This document shows positions 8,201-16,087 of a DNA stretch of 17,814 nucleotides, piece by piece. This DNA is from CAZJOD01 sp964547525 (GTDB lineage Bacteria > Bacillota > Clostridia > JAAYHZ01). The position numbers and the translations under genes are program-made. The notes under the pieces are model-generated. The model worked only from the letters and a program-made list of their open reading frames with translations. It was not told the DNA's origin and did no database searches. The stretch lies in NCBI GenBank assembly GCA_964547525.1, contig CAZJOD010000072.1:1-17814 (forward strand), read 5' to 3'. The stretch's first letter is position 1. Each line of letters begins with the position of its first letter.

Positions 8201-9697
8201 TCATTCACCAGCAGCTTTAATACCTAAAATATTCAATTCCCTGTCAGTTAAGCCTATTCCACGCAGCATTAATCTGTTTCCTCTTAAGCTCTCTATTGCA
8301 TTGATACCCATACCCCCTAAAATTTCCTTTATTTCATTTACCCAAGCACGTAAAAGGTTTTCAAGCCTTTCTGCAGAAGCATCAGGATCTAACCTGTTTA
8401 CCAGTTCGGGTATCTGAGTGGCTATCCCCCAATTACATTTTCCTGTATAGCATTTTTGACACATGTGACATCCTATCGCAATCAAAGCCGCAGTTCCTAT
8501 ATATACCGCATCCGCTCCTAAAGCGATAGCTTTTACTATGTCAGAGCTACTTCTTATACCTCCGCCACATACCAAAGAAACTTTATTTCTTATTCCCTCT
8601 TCTCTTAATCGTGAATCCACCGAAGCAATAGCGAATTCTACCGGAATGCCTACATTATCACGAATTGTTATCGGAGCCGCTCCCGTTCCACCCCTAAAAC
8701 CGTCTATCGCTATGACATCGGCACCTGCACGAACTATACCGGAGCATATTGCAGCAACATTGTGGACAGCTGCAATTTTTACAAAGACCGGTTTACTATA
8801 ATCAACCGCTTCTTTTAAAGAAATTATCAATTGCTTTAAATCTTCTATTGAGTAAATATCATGGTGTGGTGCCGGAGAAATTGCATCGGAACCTATCGGT
8901 ATCATACGAGTCGCAGCAATATCCACTCCCACTTTGTTACCCGGTAAATGCCCCCCTATTCCCGGTTTTGCACCTTGGCCCACCTTGATTTCAATTGCAG
9001 CTCCTGCATGTAAATAATCCGCATTTACTCCGAATCTACCCGATGCCACTTGAACAATAGTATTCATAGCATATTTTCTTAATTTTTCATGCAGCCCACC
9101 TTCGCCTGCGTTATACATAATACCAAGTTTTGCCGCTGTTTTTGCCAACGATTTACATACATTTATGCTAACCGAACCAAATGACATTGCAGAAAACATG
9201 ATAGGCATTTCCAGTTCAAGATAAGAAATTTTAGAAGAATCATCATCATTCAAATATAATCTATCCGGTCTGCCGCCTAAAAAGGTTTTTAACTCCATCG
9301 GTTCTCTTAACGGATCTATCGAAGGGTTGGTAACTTGACTTGCATTTAAAAGAATATGATCCCAATATACGGTATACGGTCTGTCATTACCCATCCCTCC
9401 TAGCAGTATGCCACCGGTTTCAGCTTGTTTATATATATCTTTTATTATTCTGTTTGTCCAATTTGCATTTTCTTTAAATCTACAAGGATTTTGAACGATA
9501 GTAAGTGCATTTTTAGGACACATATAAACACACCTTTGGCAATTTACACATTTTAAATTATCTACTGTTACAGTTCCTCTTTTTTTATCATAGATATGTA
9601 CTTTATATGAACATTCATTTATACAAATATTGCAACCTATACACTCCGATACATTTCTTTCAACCAAATATTCAGGTGCCAAAAAAGACTTCAACAT
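8201..9697 (-). CDS. gltB: Glutamate synthase FMN/Fe-S catalytic subunit with N-terminal 2[4Fe-4S] ferredoxin domain
   Basis: Encodes 498 residues from the ATG at 9697, preceded by GGAGGAG. The start overlaps the stop of the upstream glutaminase gene (ATGTTGA), implying translational coupling. Residues 19-60 carry two complete ferredoxin motifs (Cys19, 22, 25, 29 and Cys50, 53, 56, 60). The rest is the FMN barrel that reduces 2-iminoglutarate to glutamate: MFSAMSFGSVS, GEGGLHEKLRKYA, KPGIGGHLPG, DGFRGGTGAAP and CGGGIRSSSDI are typical. Near the C-terminus Cys410-x5-Cys416-x4-Cys421 matches the spacing of the 3Fe-4S cluster ligands of glutamate synthase; Cys413 is extra. The ferredoxin domain suggests electrons arrive through ferredoxin or an unlinked reductase, since no GltD-type FAD subunit is encoded here. 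The gene symbol is by homology to the catalytic part only. Confidence 0.9.
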   Translation of the reverse strand: MLKSFLAPEYLVERNVSECIGCNICINECSYKVHIYDKKRGTVTVDNLKCVNCQRCVYMCPKNALTIVQNPCRFKENANWTNRIIKDIYKQAETGGILLGGMGNDRPYTVYWDHILLNASQVTNPSIDPLREPMELKTFLGGRPDRLYLNDDDSSKISYLELEMPIMFSAMSFGSVSINVCKSLAKTAAKLGIMYNAGEGGLHEKLRKYAMNTIVQVASGRFGVNADYLHAGAAIEIKVGQGAKPGIGGHLPGNKVGVDIAATRMIPIGSDAISPAPHHDIYSIEDLKQLIISLKEAVDYSKPVFVKIAAVHNVAAICSGIVRAGADVIAIDGFRGGTGAAPITIRDNVGIPVEFAIASVDSRLREEGIRNKVSLVCGGGIRSSSDIVKAIALGADAVYIGTAALIAIGCHMCQKCYTGKCNWGIATQIPELVNRLDPDASAERLENLLRAWVNEIKEILGGMGINAIESLRGNRLMLRGIGLTDRELNILGIKAAGE

Positions 9698-10791
9698 AAG
9701 CTTTGCTCCTCCGTGAATTGTACCGAAACGGCTTCTCCTCCCTGTGGAGCCCAAATTCTATCCGGATTTTCACATATTACACGAACAGCCGATTCTTCGC
9801 TGGCTACATATACAAAATCATCTTTTTGAGCCGCTACCATTGATCGTAATTTTAATCTGTCGTTTAACGCTACCAATCCTTTTGAATCGGCGAAAATTAT
9901 AGAAAAAGGTCCGTTTACCAATAAACCCGAGTAAATAAACCGAATTTTCTTCATTAATGATTTTTTTGGTTCTTCCATTCTCTCGATATCACGCCAAAAA
10001 GGAGAAGCTATTGCCGCAACAGCTATATCCAACGGTAAATTATGTCTTCGCAGCAATAAGTCAAAAATGTATGTTATAACTTCGGTGTCAGTCTGAAGAG
10101 AGCATTTATAACCATACATTTCAAGATTTTTTCTATTTGTATCATAAGAAGATATTTCACCGTTATGTACTACAGTCATGTCCAACAGTGAAAAAGGATG
10201 AGCACCTCCCCACCAGCCGGGTGTATTAGTCGGAAAACGACCGTGAGCGGTCCAAAGATATGCTTTGTAATTATCAAGACCGTAGAATTCTCCAATATCT
10301 TCAGGATATCCCACACCCTTAAAAACACCCATATTTTTCCCGGCGGACACCACAAAAGCCCCTTGCATATTCGCATTCACATGTAATATGAATCTAACAA
10401 TATATTCTTCTTCATCTAATGACGTTTCAATCAATTTTCCTTTTGTCGGAATAACAAAATATCTCCAAATCAATGGTATATCGGTAATGCTTTTTGTTTT
10501 TCTAACCGGGATCTCACCACTTTCCACAATTTCAAAATATTCATTAAGATATTCTTCCGCTAGACATTTGACATTTTTATTATCGAAAAACATATGTATT
10601 GCATAAAAATCTTTGTAATCCGGATAAATCCCGTAAGCTGCAAATCCCCCTCCTAACCCGTTCGAACGTTCGTGCATCAAAGTTATAGATTGTATTATTT
10701 TTATTCCGGAAAAAGATTTTTTATTTTTATTAATTATTCCTGTTATGGCACAACCGGACGGTATCCTTACTTGACCTTCACGTAAAAGCAT
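9691..10791 (-). CDS. Class II glutamine amidotransferase (glutaminase subunit of glutamate synthase)
   Basis: Encodes 366 residues; GGAGGAAAC lies directly before the ATG at 10791. It is the Ntn-type glutaminase that releases ammonia from glutamine for the synthase subunit. The probable nucleophile is Cys14 in RIPSGCAITGI, so a 13-residue leader must be removed, as in other glutamate synthases. Further glutaminase signatures are HERSNGLGGGF (40-50), RFPTNTPGWWGGAHPF (185-200), HNGEISSY (209-216) and TDTEV (234-238). First gene of the three-gene minus-strand operon, overlapping the FMN subunit by 7 bases. The encoded subunits together equal one bacterial large subunit (GltB) broken at domain borders. 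Any promoter lies in the 10792-11490 region, where I see only weak candidates (TTGTGA and TATTAA, read on the minus strand near 10880-10900). Confidence 0.9.
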   Translation of the reverse strand: MLLREGQVRIPSGCAITGIINKNKKSFSGIKIIQSITLMHERSNGLGGGFAAYGIYPDYKDFYAIHMFFDNKNVKCLAEEYLNEYFEIVESGEIPVRKTKSITDIPLIWRYFVIPTKGKLIETSLDEEEYIVRFILHVNANMQGAFVVSAGKNMGVFKGVGYPEDIGEFYGLDNYKAYLWTAHGRFPTNTPGWWGGAHPFSLLDMTVVHNGEISSYDTNRKNLEMYGYKCSLQTDTEVITYIFDLLLRRHNLPLDIAVAAIASPFWRDIERMEEPKKSLMKKIRFIYSGLLVNGPFSIIFADSKGLVALNDRLKLRSMVAAQKDDFVYVASEESAVRVICENPDRIWAPQGGEAVSVQFTEEQSLC

Positions 10792-11490
10792 GTTTCCTCC
10801 TATATCAATTTAATCCACATATTTTAAGTCTTTTAAAGTTAATCTTTATTATTAAGGTGTAACAATTCATTTAATAATACATACACTGTAATGGTCACAA
10901 GACTTCTATTCGGTTTAATATTTCATTATTGCAATTATGTTTTTTATTTATTTCATTTTACTTTACACGTACAGTATTTTTTAATTCTCTAAAGTAAAAC
11001 CGGTATAAGTCGGTCCTTCTATTTCGTTGAGTGGATATGTCATCATTATTAAAATGTCTTATAAATTTTGAATTTTACCTCAGGAATACATAAAAGCCGA
11101 ATATAGGTTCAACTATGCGTTTATGGCTATTTCGAGGTTTATCCATCCAATTCTAAGCTAATAACATCACCGATAGTTATTTATTTATTAAAATATATAA
11201 ACACATTATAACTAAGGCGAGGATTTTTATGTTGTGGAGATTATAACACGGAATAATTTATAATTCAATAGATTTATTGATATAATGAAATATTTTTTTA
11301 TATCTATTTCATATTATTAAATATTGTAGTCACCATATTTCATTATCATCATATAATATCTTGTAAGTTATGACGTTCAATATGTATTATATGTAAAAAC
11401 TACACAAACGTACTAACTATAAAAAAATTTATTAAGTCAATGGCAATTACGGGAATTTTTTTACCAAACTTTATGAGAAGGTGATTTAAT
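10792..11490. other. Long divergent intergenic region between the glutamate synthase operon and asnB
   Basis: About 700 bases of very AT-rich DNA without a convincing gene. I looked for a T-box, a glutamine or other riboswitch, and leader peptides on both strands and found none I can support. A weak promoter for asnB may be TTGTAA at 11361-11366 with TATTAT at 11385-11390 (18-base spacer). TATAAT hexamers at 11281 and 11352 lack partners. The length suggests control sites for nitrogen regulation, but none is recognisable. Confidence 0.5.
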
Positions 11491-13332
11491 ATGTGTGGAA
11501 TAACAGGATGGATAAACTTTAACGAGAATATAAGTGAACAAAGAAAAGCTATCGAACGAATGACAGATACATTAGCGGCAAGAGGACCTGATGCGTCCGG
11601 TATATGGAGTTCAACCAATGCGCTTCTAGGACACCGCAGATTGACGGTAATAGATCCGGAAGGTGGTGGACAGCCAATGACGGCACATCAAGGTGATAAT
11701 ACATATGTAATAGTATATAACGGTGAATTGTATAATACGGAAGATTTAAGAAAGGAGCTCAAATCATACGGTTATGAGTTTTCAAGCAGTTCCGATACCG
11801 AAGTATTGTTGAAAAGTTATATAAAATGGGGTGCCGGTTGCGCGGAACGCATTAATGGAATATATGCGTTCGGGATCTGGAACCAAAGAGATAAAAGTCT
11901 ATTTTTATGCAGAGACAGGTTTGGAGTAAAACCTCTCTTTTACACTGTGAAAGGTGAATCGTTTATATTCGCATCAGAAATCAAAGCACTGCTGGTACAT
12001 CCTTTTGTAAATGCCGAAATAGATAAACAAGGTATATCCGAAATAATCGGCCTTGGTCCCGCTCGTACCCCCGGCAAAGGGGTATTCAAAGGAATATACG
12101 AGTTGGAACCTGCACAGTATTTCCATATCAATAAAAACGGGATATATAAAAGATATTATTGGTCTCTTGAAAGTAAACCTCATGAAGATAATTTGGAAAA
12201 AACGACTCAAACCGTAAGAGATTTGGTTGTAGATGCCATCAAACGCCAGCTTGTATCCGATGTGCCAATTTGTACGTTTTTATCAGGCGGACTTGATTCA
12301 AGTGCTATAACCGCAGTTTCTTCAAATATGTTAAAGAAAAAAGGAGCGGTACTGAATACCTATTCAATCGATTACATAAATAACGATTTATATTTTAAAT
12401 CCGGTGTTTTTCAACCTGATGCCGACGAACCGTGGGTAAAAAGGATGTCCGAAGAGTTTGGTACCTTTCATAAAACCGTAAAAACAGATACCGGGCAATT
12501 AATTGCCAATCTTGAAGCAGCGGTTAAGGCTCGTGATTTACCCGGTATGGCGGATGTGGATTCTTCTTTACTTATTTTTTGCAGAGAAGTAAAAAAAGAT
12601 GCAACTGTGGCTTTATCAGGCGAATGTGCCGATGAAATTTTCGGAGGATATCCTTGGTTTTATCGTCAAGAAATGTTGAGTTCGGACTATTTCCCATGGT
12701 CGCCTTCAACATTGGAAAGAGCCGGTTTGTTATCCGGAGAAATAGCATCCGAAAAAGACATAACAAATTATGTAGCCGCGGCATATGAGCAAACAGTTTC
12801 GAACATACCTTTATCAGGTAAAGAAAATTGTGACGAGTTACTAATGAGAAAAATGATGTATCTTAATCTGACATGGTTCATGTCGGTGTTACTTGACCGA
12901 AAAGACAGAATGTCCATGTCAACAGGTCTTGAAGTGCGGGTTCCTTTTTGCGATCATCGTATTGTCGAATATCTGTGGAATGTACCTTGGGAAATGAAAT
13001 ATCTGCAAAATCGTGAAAAAGGACTGTTAAGGTATGCACTAAAAGGTATTTTGCCGGAGGATGTTTTATGGCGTAAAAAAAGTCCGTATCCTAAAACACA
13101 TAACCCGGCATATGCACAAGCGGTCAAAGCTTTGCTCCAAGATATATTAAACGATCCCTGTTCTCCCATTTTAACAATCATTAATAAAAAAATAGTGCAA
13201 TTAATGCTGGATACCGACGGAAAATCATTTGGAAAGCAATGGTTCGGCCAGTTGATGTCTACACCGCAAATATTTGCATATTTGATACAGTTGGATATTT
13301 GGTTGAGAGAATATAAAATTCATATTGTCTAA
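11491..13332 (+). CDS. asnB: Asparagine synthase (glutamine-hydrolysing)
   Basis: Encodes 613 residues; GAGAAGGTGA lies before the ATG. It makes asparagine from aspartate, ATP and glutamine in the cytoplasm. The N-terminal glutaminase domain begins with the nucleophile Cys2 (MCGITGW) and carries RGPD (31-34), Arg50, NGE (77-79) and Asp102, all expected in AsnB. The synthetase domain has the ATP pyrophosphatase loop SGGLDSS (265-271) and the conserved GECADEIFGGYPWF (from 377). A C-terminal stretch with EVRVPFCDHRIVEY and RKKSPYPKT is also typical. Full length for the family and no missing key residues. Divergent from the glutamate synthase operon; both draw on glutamine. Its terminator is about 200 bases downstream (13535-13558), so the mRNA has an unusually long 3' end containing DnaA boxes. 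Confidence 0.95.
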   Translation: MCGITGWINFNENISEQRKAIERMTDTLAARGPDASGIWSSTNALLGHRRLTVIDPEGGGQPMTAHQGDNTYVIVYNGELYNTEDLRKELKSYGYEFSSSSDTEVLLKSYIKWGAGCAERINGIYAFGIWNQRDKSLFLCRDRFGVKPLFYTVKGESFIFASEIKALLVHPFVNAEIDKQGISEIIGLGPARTPGKGVFKGIYELEPAQYFHINKNGIYKRYYWSLESKPHEDNLEKTTQTVRDLVVDAIKRQLVSDVPICTFLSGGLDSSAITAVSSNMLKKKGAVLNTYSIDYINNDLYFKSGVFQPDADEPWVKRMSEEFGTFHKTVKTDTGQLIANLEAAVKARDLPGMADVDSSLLIFCREVKKDATVALSGECADEIFGGYPWFYRQEMLSSDYFPWSPSTLERAGLLSGEIASEKDITNYVAAAYEQTVSNIPLSGKENCDELLMRKMMYLNLTWFMSVLLDRKDRMSMSTGLEVRVPFCDHRIVEYLWNVPWEMKYLQNREKGLLRYALKGILPEDVLWRKKSPYPKTHNPAYAQAVKALLQDILNDPCSPILTIINKKIVQLMLDTDGKSFGKQWFGQLMSTPQIFAYLIQLDIWLREYKIHIV

Positions 13333-13438
13333 AAAGATACGAAAGTATGTTTTATATGCAATTATTGTTTTAATACGGTTAATTAAGTTAATATAAGCTT
13401 GTTTATAAATATTGACGATAATATGTTCTTTTCTTAAG

Positions 13439-13698
13439 TTATCCACAGAAAATATGGTCAAAATTGTGGATAATGTGAATAACTCGATCGTTATATTTAA
13501 ATAACTCATTATAAATAGTAATAAACAAATTCAAAGGGGCTGTTCGCCCCTCGTTTTTATAGGTAATATCTTTTGATTTATTCGAATAAGCTTATATAAA
13601 AGAGAACTTATAATAACCGGTGGTTATCACAGATACGATAAATATTTAAATTCTTTTTATGTTAATAATACTGTGGAAAAGAACACATTTTATCCACA
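13439..13698. promoter_or_regulatory. Cluster of DnaA boxes in intergenic DNA
   Basis: Perfect TTATCCACA boxes occur at 13439-13447 (plus), 13465-13473 (minus) and 13690-13698 (plus). One-mismatch boxes occur at 13474-13482 (minus, TTATTCACA, directly abutting the previous one) and 13672-13680 (minus, TTTTCCACA). Very AT-rich stretches lie between and around them. A perfect 9-mer is expected by chance only about once per 130 kb counting both strands, so three in 260 bases is not random. No dnaA, dnaN or plasmid rep gene is present, so this may be a DnaA-titrating or DnaA-regulatory site rather than the chromosomal origin. Confidence 0.55.
13535..13558 (+). terminator. Rho-independent terminator downstream of asnB
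   Basis: AGGGGC (13535-13540) pairs with GCCCCT (13546-13551) around TTGTTC-type loop bases TGTTC, followed by CG and a T-run. It is a compact GC-rich stem in AT-rich surroundings on the plus strand, about 200 bases after the asnB stop codon. Confidence 0.85.
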
Positions 13699-13720
13699 GA
13701 GATTTTTTCCCAAGTTCAAA

Positions 13721-14431
13721 TCAACCGTCAATTATAGTTCCGTCGGTATCTATTGTAACAATCCGCCAAGGAATCATTTTTCCACTTTTTATGAGTGCTT
13801 GTTTAACAGGATATGCCAAGCCTCCGCAGCACGGAACACTCATGCGCAAAACAGTAACACTTTGTATGTCGTTTCTTCTTAATATTTCAGCTAATTTTTC
13901 GGAATAATCCGTATCATCCAGCTTTGGACAACCTATTAAAGTAATTTTATTTTTCATAAAATCATTATGAATATTAGCATATGCATACGCCGAACAATCG
14001 GCTGCAATCAGTAAACCGGCATTATTAAAATACGGAGCGTTAACCGGTGCCAATTTAATCTGACAAGGCCATTGTGAAAGCTGCGATTCCTGCCTTGTAA
14101 CAGATATTTGTGGCTCTTTGTATTTACTTTTTAAATTCATAGCTCTACTGCCGGGACACCCGCATTCAACATTCTGATGTTGATTTTTATTCTTTTCCTG
14201 CATATTCTTTTTTACAGTTTCCTCATCATATGGAGCCGCTTCTCTTTCTTCTATTGTTATAGCTCCTGTAGGACATTCCGGTAAGCAATCCCCTAATCCG
14301 TCACAATACGAATCGGAAATCAGTTTGGCTTTACCTCCAACCAACTGTAACGCTCCCTCGTGACACGCATTTATACATAATCCGCATCCATTACATTTGG
14401 CTTCATCTATCTGAATAATCTTTCTTAACAT
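13721..14431 (-). CDS. 4Fe-4S ferredoxin-domain protein with cysteine-rich C-terminal domain
   Basis: Encodes 236 residues; GGAGGTC precedes the ATG at 14431. Residues 13-23 hold a standard cluster motif (Cys13, 16, 19, 23). The second motif, CDGLGDCLPECP (Cys43, 49, 53), has only three cysteines at 5- and 3-residue gaps instead of the usual four. A linker rich in charged residues (about 62-90) leads to CGCPGSRAM (90-98) and a domain of about 120 residues with AGLLIAADCSAYAY, ITLIGCPKLDD and VPCCGGLAYPVKQAL; these cysteines may bind another cluster or metal. It is probably a soluble electron-transfer or metal-sensing protein. Family members of this kind are common in anaerobes, often annotated only as 4Fe-4S binding protein; the exact role is unknown. 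Monocistronic, with a dyad at 14496-14509 upstream. Confidence 0.85.
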   Translation of the reverse strand: MLRKIIQIDEAKCNGCGLCINACHEGALQLVGGKAKLISDSYCDGLGDCLPECPTGAITIEEREAAPYDEETVKKNMQEKNKNQHQNVECGCPGSRAMNLKSKYKEPQISVTRQESQLSQWPCQIKLAPVNAPYFNNAGLLIAADCSAYAYANIHNDFMKNKITLIGCPKLDDTDYSEKLAEILRRNDIQSVTVLRMSVPCCGGLAYPVKQALIKSGKMIPWRIVTIDTDGTIIDG

Positions 14432-14495
14432 TTTTTTGACCTCCAGGTTTTTTTATTTCATGTATTTATTTTATTAAATCAAATTTAAGTTGTAA

Positions 14496-14509
14496 GTAAC
14501 ACATGTTAC
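14496..14509. promoter_or_regulatory. GTAACA-N2-TGTTAC dyad upstream of the ferredoxin gene
   Basis: Perfect 6-bp inverted arms around CA, about 65 bases upstream of the ATG at 14431. A weak promoter read on the minus strand (TTACTT, 17 bases, TAATAA) would have its -35 overlapping this dyad. Nearly the same dyad (3-base spacer) is at 15866-15880 next to the UroD-like gene. It resembles binding sites of CRP/FNR-family regulators; the regulator is not in this window. Confidence 0.45.
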
Positions 14510-14547
14510 GTAAATGTTTTTTTAATGTCAAGGTGCTATCATTCCGT

Positions 14548-14574
14548 AAAAAAAGGAATCGATCTCCGATTCCT
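14548..14574 (-). terminator. Rho-independent terminator on the minus strand
   Basis: AGGAATCG (14554-14561) pairs with CGATTCCT (14567-14574) around a 5-base loop. Read on the minus strand the stem is followed directly by a T-run (A-run 14548-14554 on the plus strand). It ends transcripts from the UroD-like gene before the ferredoxin gene and separates the two units. A shorter T-run on the plus side could make it bidirectional. Confidence 0.8.
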
Positions 14575-14730
14575 CCTTTTTAATAGGTTTCAATTAGTTT
14601 TTTGCTTTACCACCTTTAGATAGTAGAAAAACATCCGACCGGTATTAAGTTTTTAGATTTATTCTTGTGAATTATTAAGGAATATGCTAATTATGACTCG
14701 TCTTTTTCAGAAAGATCCTGTGGCATTGCA

Positions 14731-14768
14731 CAAATAAGCTGTGTTCATTTATAAACACAGCTTATTTG
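14731..14768. terminator. Perfect 15-bp hairpin after the UroD-like gene
   Basis: CAAATAAGCTGTGTT (14731-14745) pairs perfectly with AACACAGCTTATTTG (14754-14768) around an 8-base loop. It lies 16 bases beyond the stop of the UroD-like gene. No long T-run follows on the minus strand, and a stronger terminator lies further on, so it may protect the mRNA 3' end or act as a first terminator. Confidence 0.55.
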
Positions 14769-14784
14769 AAAATTTATTTATTTT

Positions 14785-15837
14785 TTACTCTTTAAAATCG
14801 GTGTGAAATCCGAGAGATGTATTCCAGCGGCCTGCTCCTATTGACATGGCAACGATTTTCTCAGCGCCAATATCAGCCATACCGTGATGAGAATTTGAAA
14901 CCACATAACCTCCGCATTTCGAAAATGCTTTTATATTTCGTTTCGTCTGAGCTATTACACCCTCGAAATTTTCTTCTACAAGAGTTTTTTGTGCATCCAC
15001 TCCACCATGTATAACTAATCGTCCACCTATCTTATCGGCCAACTGCTCCGCACTCATATCCGGACAACTTGTTTGTACTCCTATGTGAGCATTTATTCCC
15101 ATTTCAATAAAATCCTCATATACAGGTGCAACATATCCGCAAGAATGGAACATCACCATTAATCCTGCATTTCTCGCTTCTTGAACTTGCTCTTTTAAAG
15201 CGGGTTTAAACAATTCCCTCCACATATCCGGAGACAAAAGCATAGTTGATTCTCCTGAAAAATCGTCACCCAGCCATAAAAAGTCACAATATTTTGCCGC
15301 TCCTGCAGATATGCAACGTTTTATTATTTCAACAGCGTAATCTTTTTTTATTCTTACATATTCTTCTATCATTTCAGGTTCTAAAGCCATTAGACTTAAA
15401 GCTTTAACCATACCAAAATCTTCGCATGCACCGGAAAAAGCCGGCATCCATCCGGGACAACAAATCAAAGCTTTATCAGGATGATTAAGCCTCAGTTGCT
15501 TAAAATCCGGTATTTTGACCATATTAGGATCAAGCTGCATCAAGCTACGAACATCAGCTACCGTTTCAGCGGATTTGAGCATTCTATCACCCAATTCGTC
15601 GGAAAAAGTTCCGTCTCCTCCCGATTGACCCGGGTTATCACTAAATCGTGTTTGGAAAATCGTCCATCTGAAATCGCTTCCTAAAGCGGTTTGAATTTTT
15701 TCCGGATCGGACATCCGATATTTTTTTATAAAATCATCCGTGAGCTCCGGCCAAAAAGTGCCCTCCATCAAATCAAAGCACTGTACATCAGTTTCTTTAA
15801 ACGAATAGACCGCCAAAGCTCTCTCACGAGGTGTCAT
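14785..15837 (-). CDS. UroD/MtaA-family protein (putative zinc methyltransferase-like)
   Basis: Encodes 350 residues from the ATG at 15837, giving the usual start MTPRERALAVY. A GTG at 15849 is in frame but touches the AAGGGGAG ribosome site. The protein belongs to the uroporphyrinogen decarboxylase superfamily. It has HSCG with His231 and Cys233, the type of zinc ligand pair seen in MtaA/MtbA methylcobamide methyltransferases rather than in true UroD of heme synthesis. A second motif, VIHGGVDAQKTL, follows about 50 residues later. It could move a methyl group between a corrinoid protein and a thiol or folate, but no corrinoid protein or MtaB/MtbB-type partner is beside it, so the substrate is open. 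Soluble; monocistronic, with two tandem promoters and dyad operators. Confidence 0.85.
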   Translation of the reverse strand: MTPRERALAVYSFKETDVQCFDLMEGTFWPELTDDFIKKYRMSDPEKIQTALGSDFRWTIFQTRFSDNPGQSGGDGTFSDELGDRMLKSAETVADVRSLMQLDPNMVKIPDFKQLRLNHPDKALICCPGWMPAFSGACEDFGMVKALSLMALEPEMIEEYVRIKKDYAVEIIKRCISAGAAKYCDFLWLGDDFSGESTMLLSPDMWRELFKPALKEQVQEARNAGLMVMFHSCGYVAPVYEDFIEMGINAHIGVQTSCPDMSAEQLADKIGGRLVIHGGVDAQKTLVEENFEGVIAQTKRNIKAFSKCGGYVVSNSHHGMADIGAEKIVAMSIGAGRWNTSLGFHTDFKE

Positions 15838-15865
15838 ATCAATAGCCACTCCCCTTTCAAATTAT

Positions 15866-15880
15866 GTAACAAAATGTTAC
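15866..15880. promoter_or_regulatory. GTAACA-N3-TGTTAC dyad at the transcription start of the UroD-like gene
   Basis: Perfect 6-bp inverted arms around AAA. On the minus strand it lies exactly where transcription from the promoter at 15888-15916 should begin, a position typical of repression by blocking. The dyad at 14496-14509 differs only in spacer length. Confidence 0.5.
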
Positions 15881-15887
15881 CCATATA

Positions 15888-15916
15888 ATTTTATAAGTCA
15901 ATTATCATACTGTCAA
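15888..15916 (-). promoter_or_regulatory. Proximal promoter of the UroD-like gene
   Basis: On the minus strand TTGACA (15916-15911) and TAAAAT (15893-15888) are separated by exactly 17 bases. This is a near-consensus vegetative promoter; the predicted start is near 15881. Confidence 0.65.
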
Positions 15917-15936
15917 TGTAAACACCTGTGAAAAAA

Positions 15937-15971
15937 TTGTAATATTACAAACATGTGAAACCGGTTGTCAA
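15937..15971 (-). promoter_or_regulatory. Possible distal promoter with palindrome TTGTAATATTACAA
   Basis: On the minus strand TTGACA (15971-15966) is followed after 18 bases by TAATAT (15947-15942). That -10 lies inside the perfect 14-bp palindrome TTGTAATATTACAA (15937-15950), whose half GTAA resembles the half-site of the downstream dyad. Two tandem promoters, each covered by a dyad, would allow tight control. Confidence 0.4.
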
Positions 15972-16018
15972 CTTTTTTATTTTTATATATAATTTAGCTT
16001 AACGCTATTAACAAACAT

Positions 16019-16041
16019 AAAGAAACCGCCGCACTAGCGGC
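16019..16041 (-). terminator. Rho-independent terminator after the nucleotidyltransferase gene
   Basis: Minus strand: GCCGC (16041-16037), loop TAGT, GCGGC (16032-16028), then GG and a T-rich run (16025-16019). The stop codon of the truncated partner frame lies in the loop. Confidence 0.65.
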
Positions 16042-16087
16042 ATCGTTCTTGGTTCAGCCATTCGTCAACAAGACTTCTATCGTTCAT
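16034..16087 (-). pseudogene. 17-codon remnant of a HEPN-like partner gene
   Basis: An ATG at 16087 overlaps the end of the nucleotidyltransferase gene by 11 bases and reads MNDRSLVDEWLNQERCR before a TAG inside the terminator loop. MNT genes are usually followed, with just such an overlap, by a HEPN gene whose protein begins with a similar helix (charged start, then a DEWL/KEWL-type segment). The rest is missing and no HEPN-like sequence follows in any minus-strand frame. So it looks like a partner gene cut short, but 17 residues are too few to be sure. Confidence 0.4.

Noticed and set aside
10792..11490. T-box or riboswitch for asnB or the glutamate synthase operon
   Set aside because: No T-box consensus or recognisable riboswitch core found on either strand.
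13439..13698. Reading the DnaA boxes as the chromosomal origin
   Set aside because: No dnaA, dnaN or other origin-linked gene is near, so oriC cannot be claimed.
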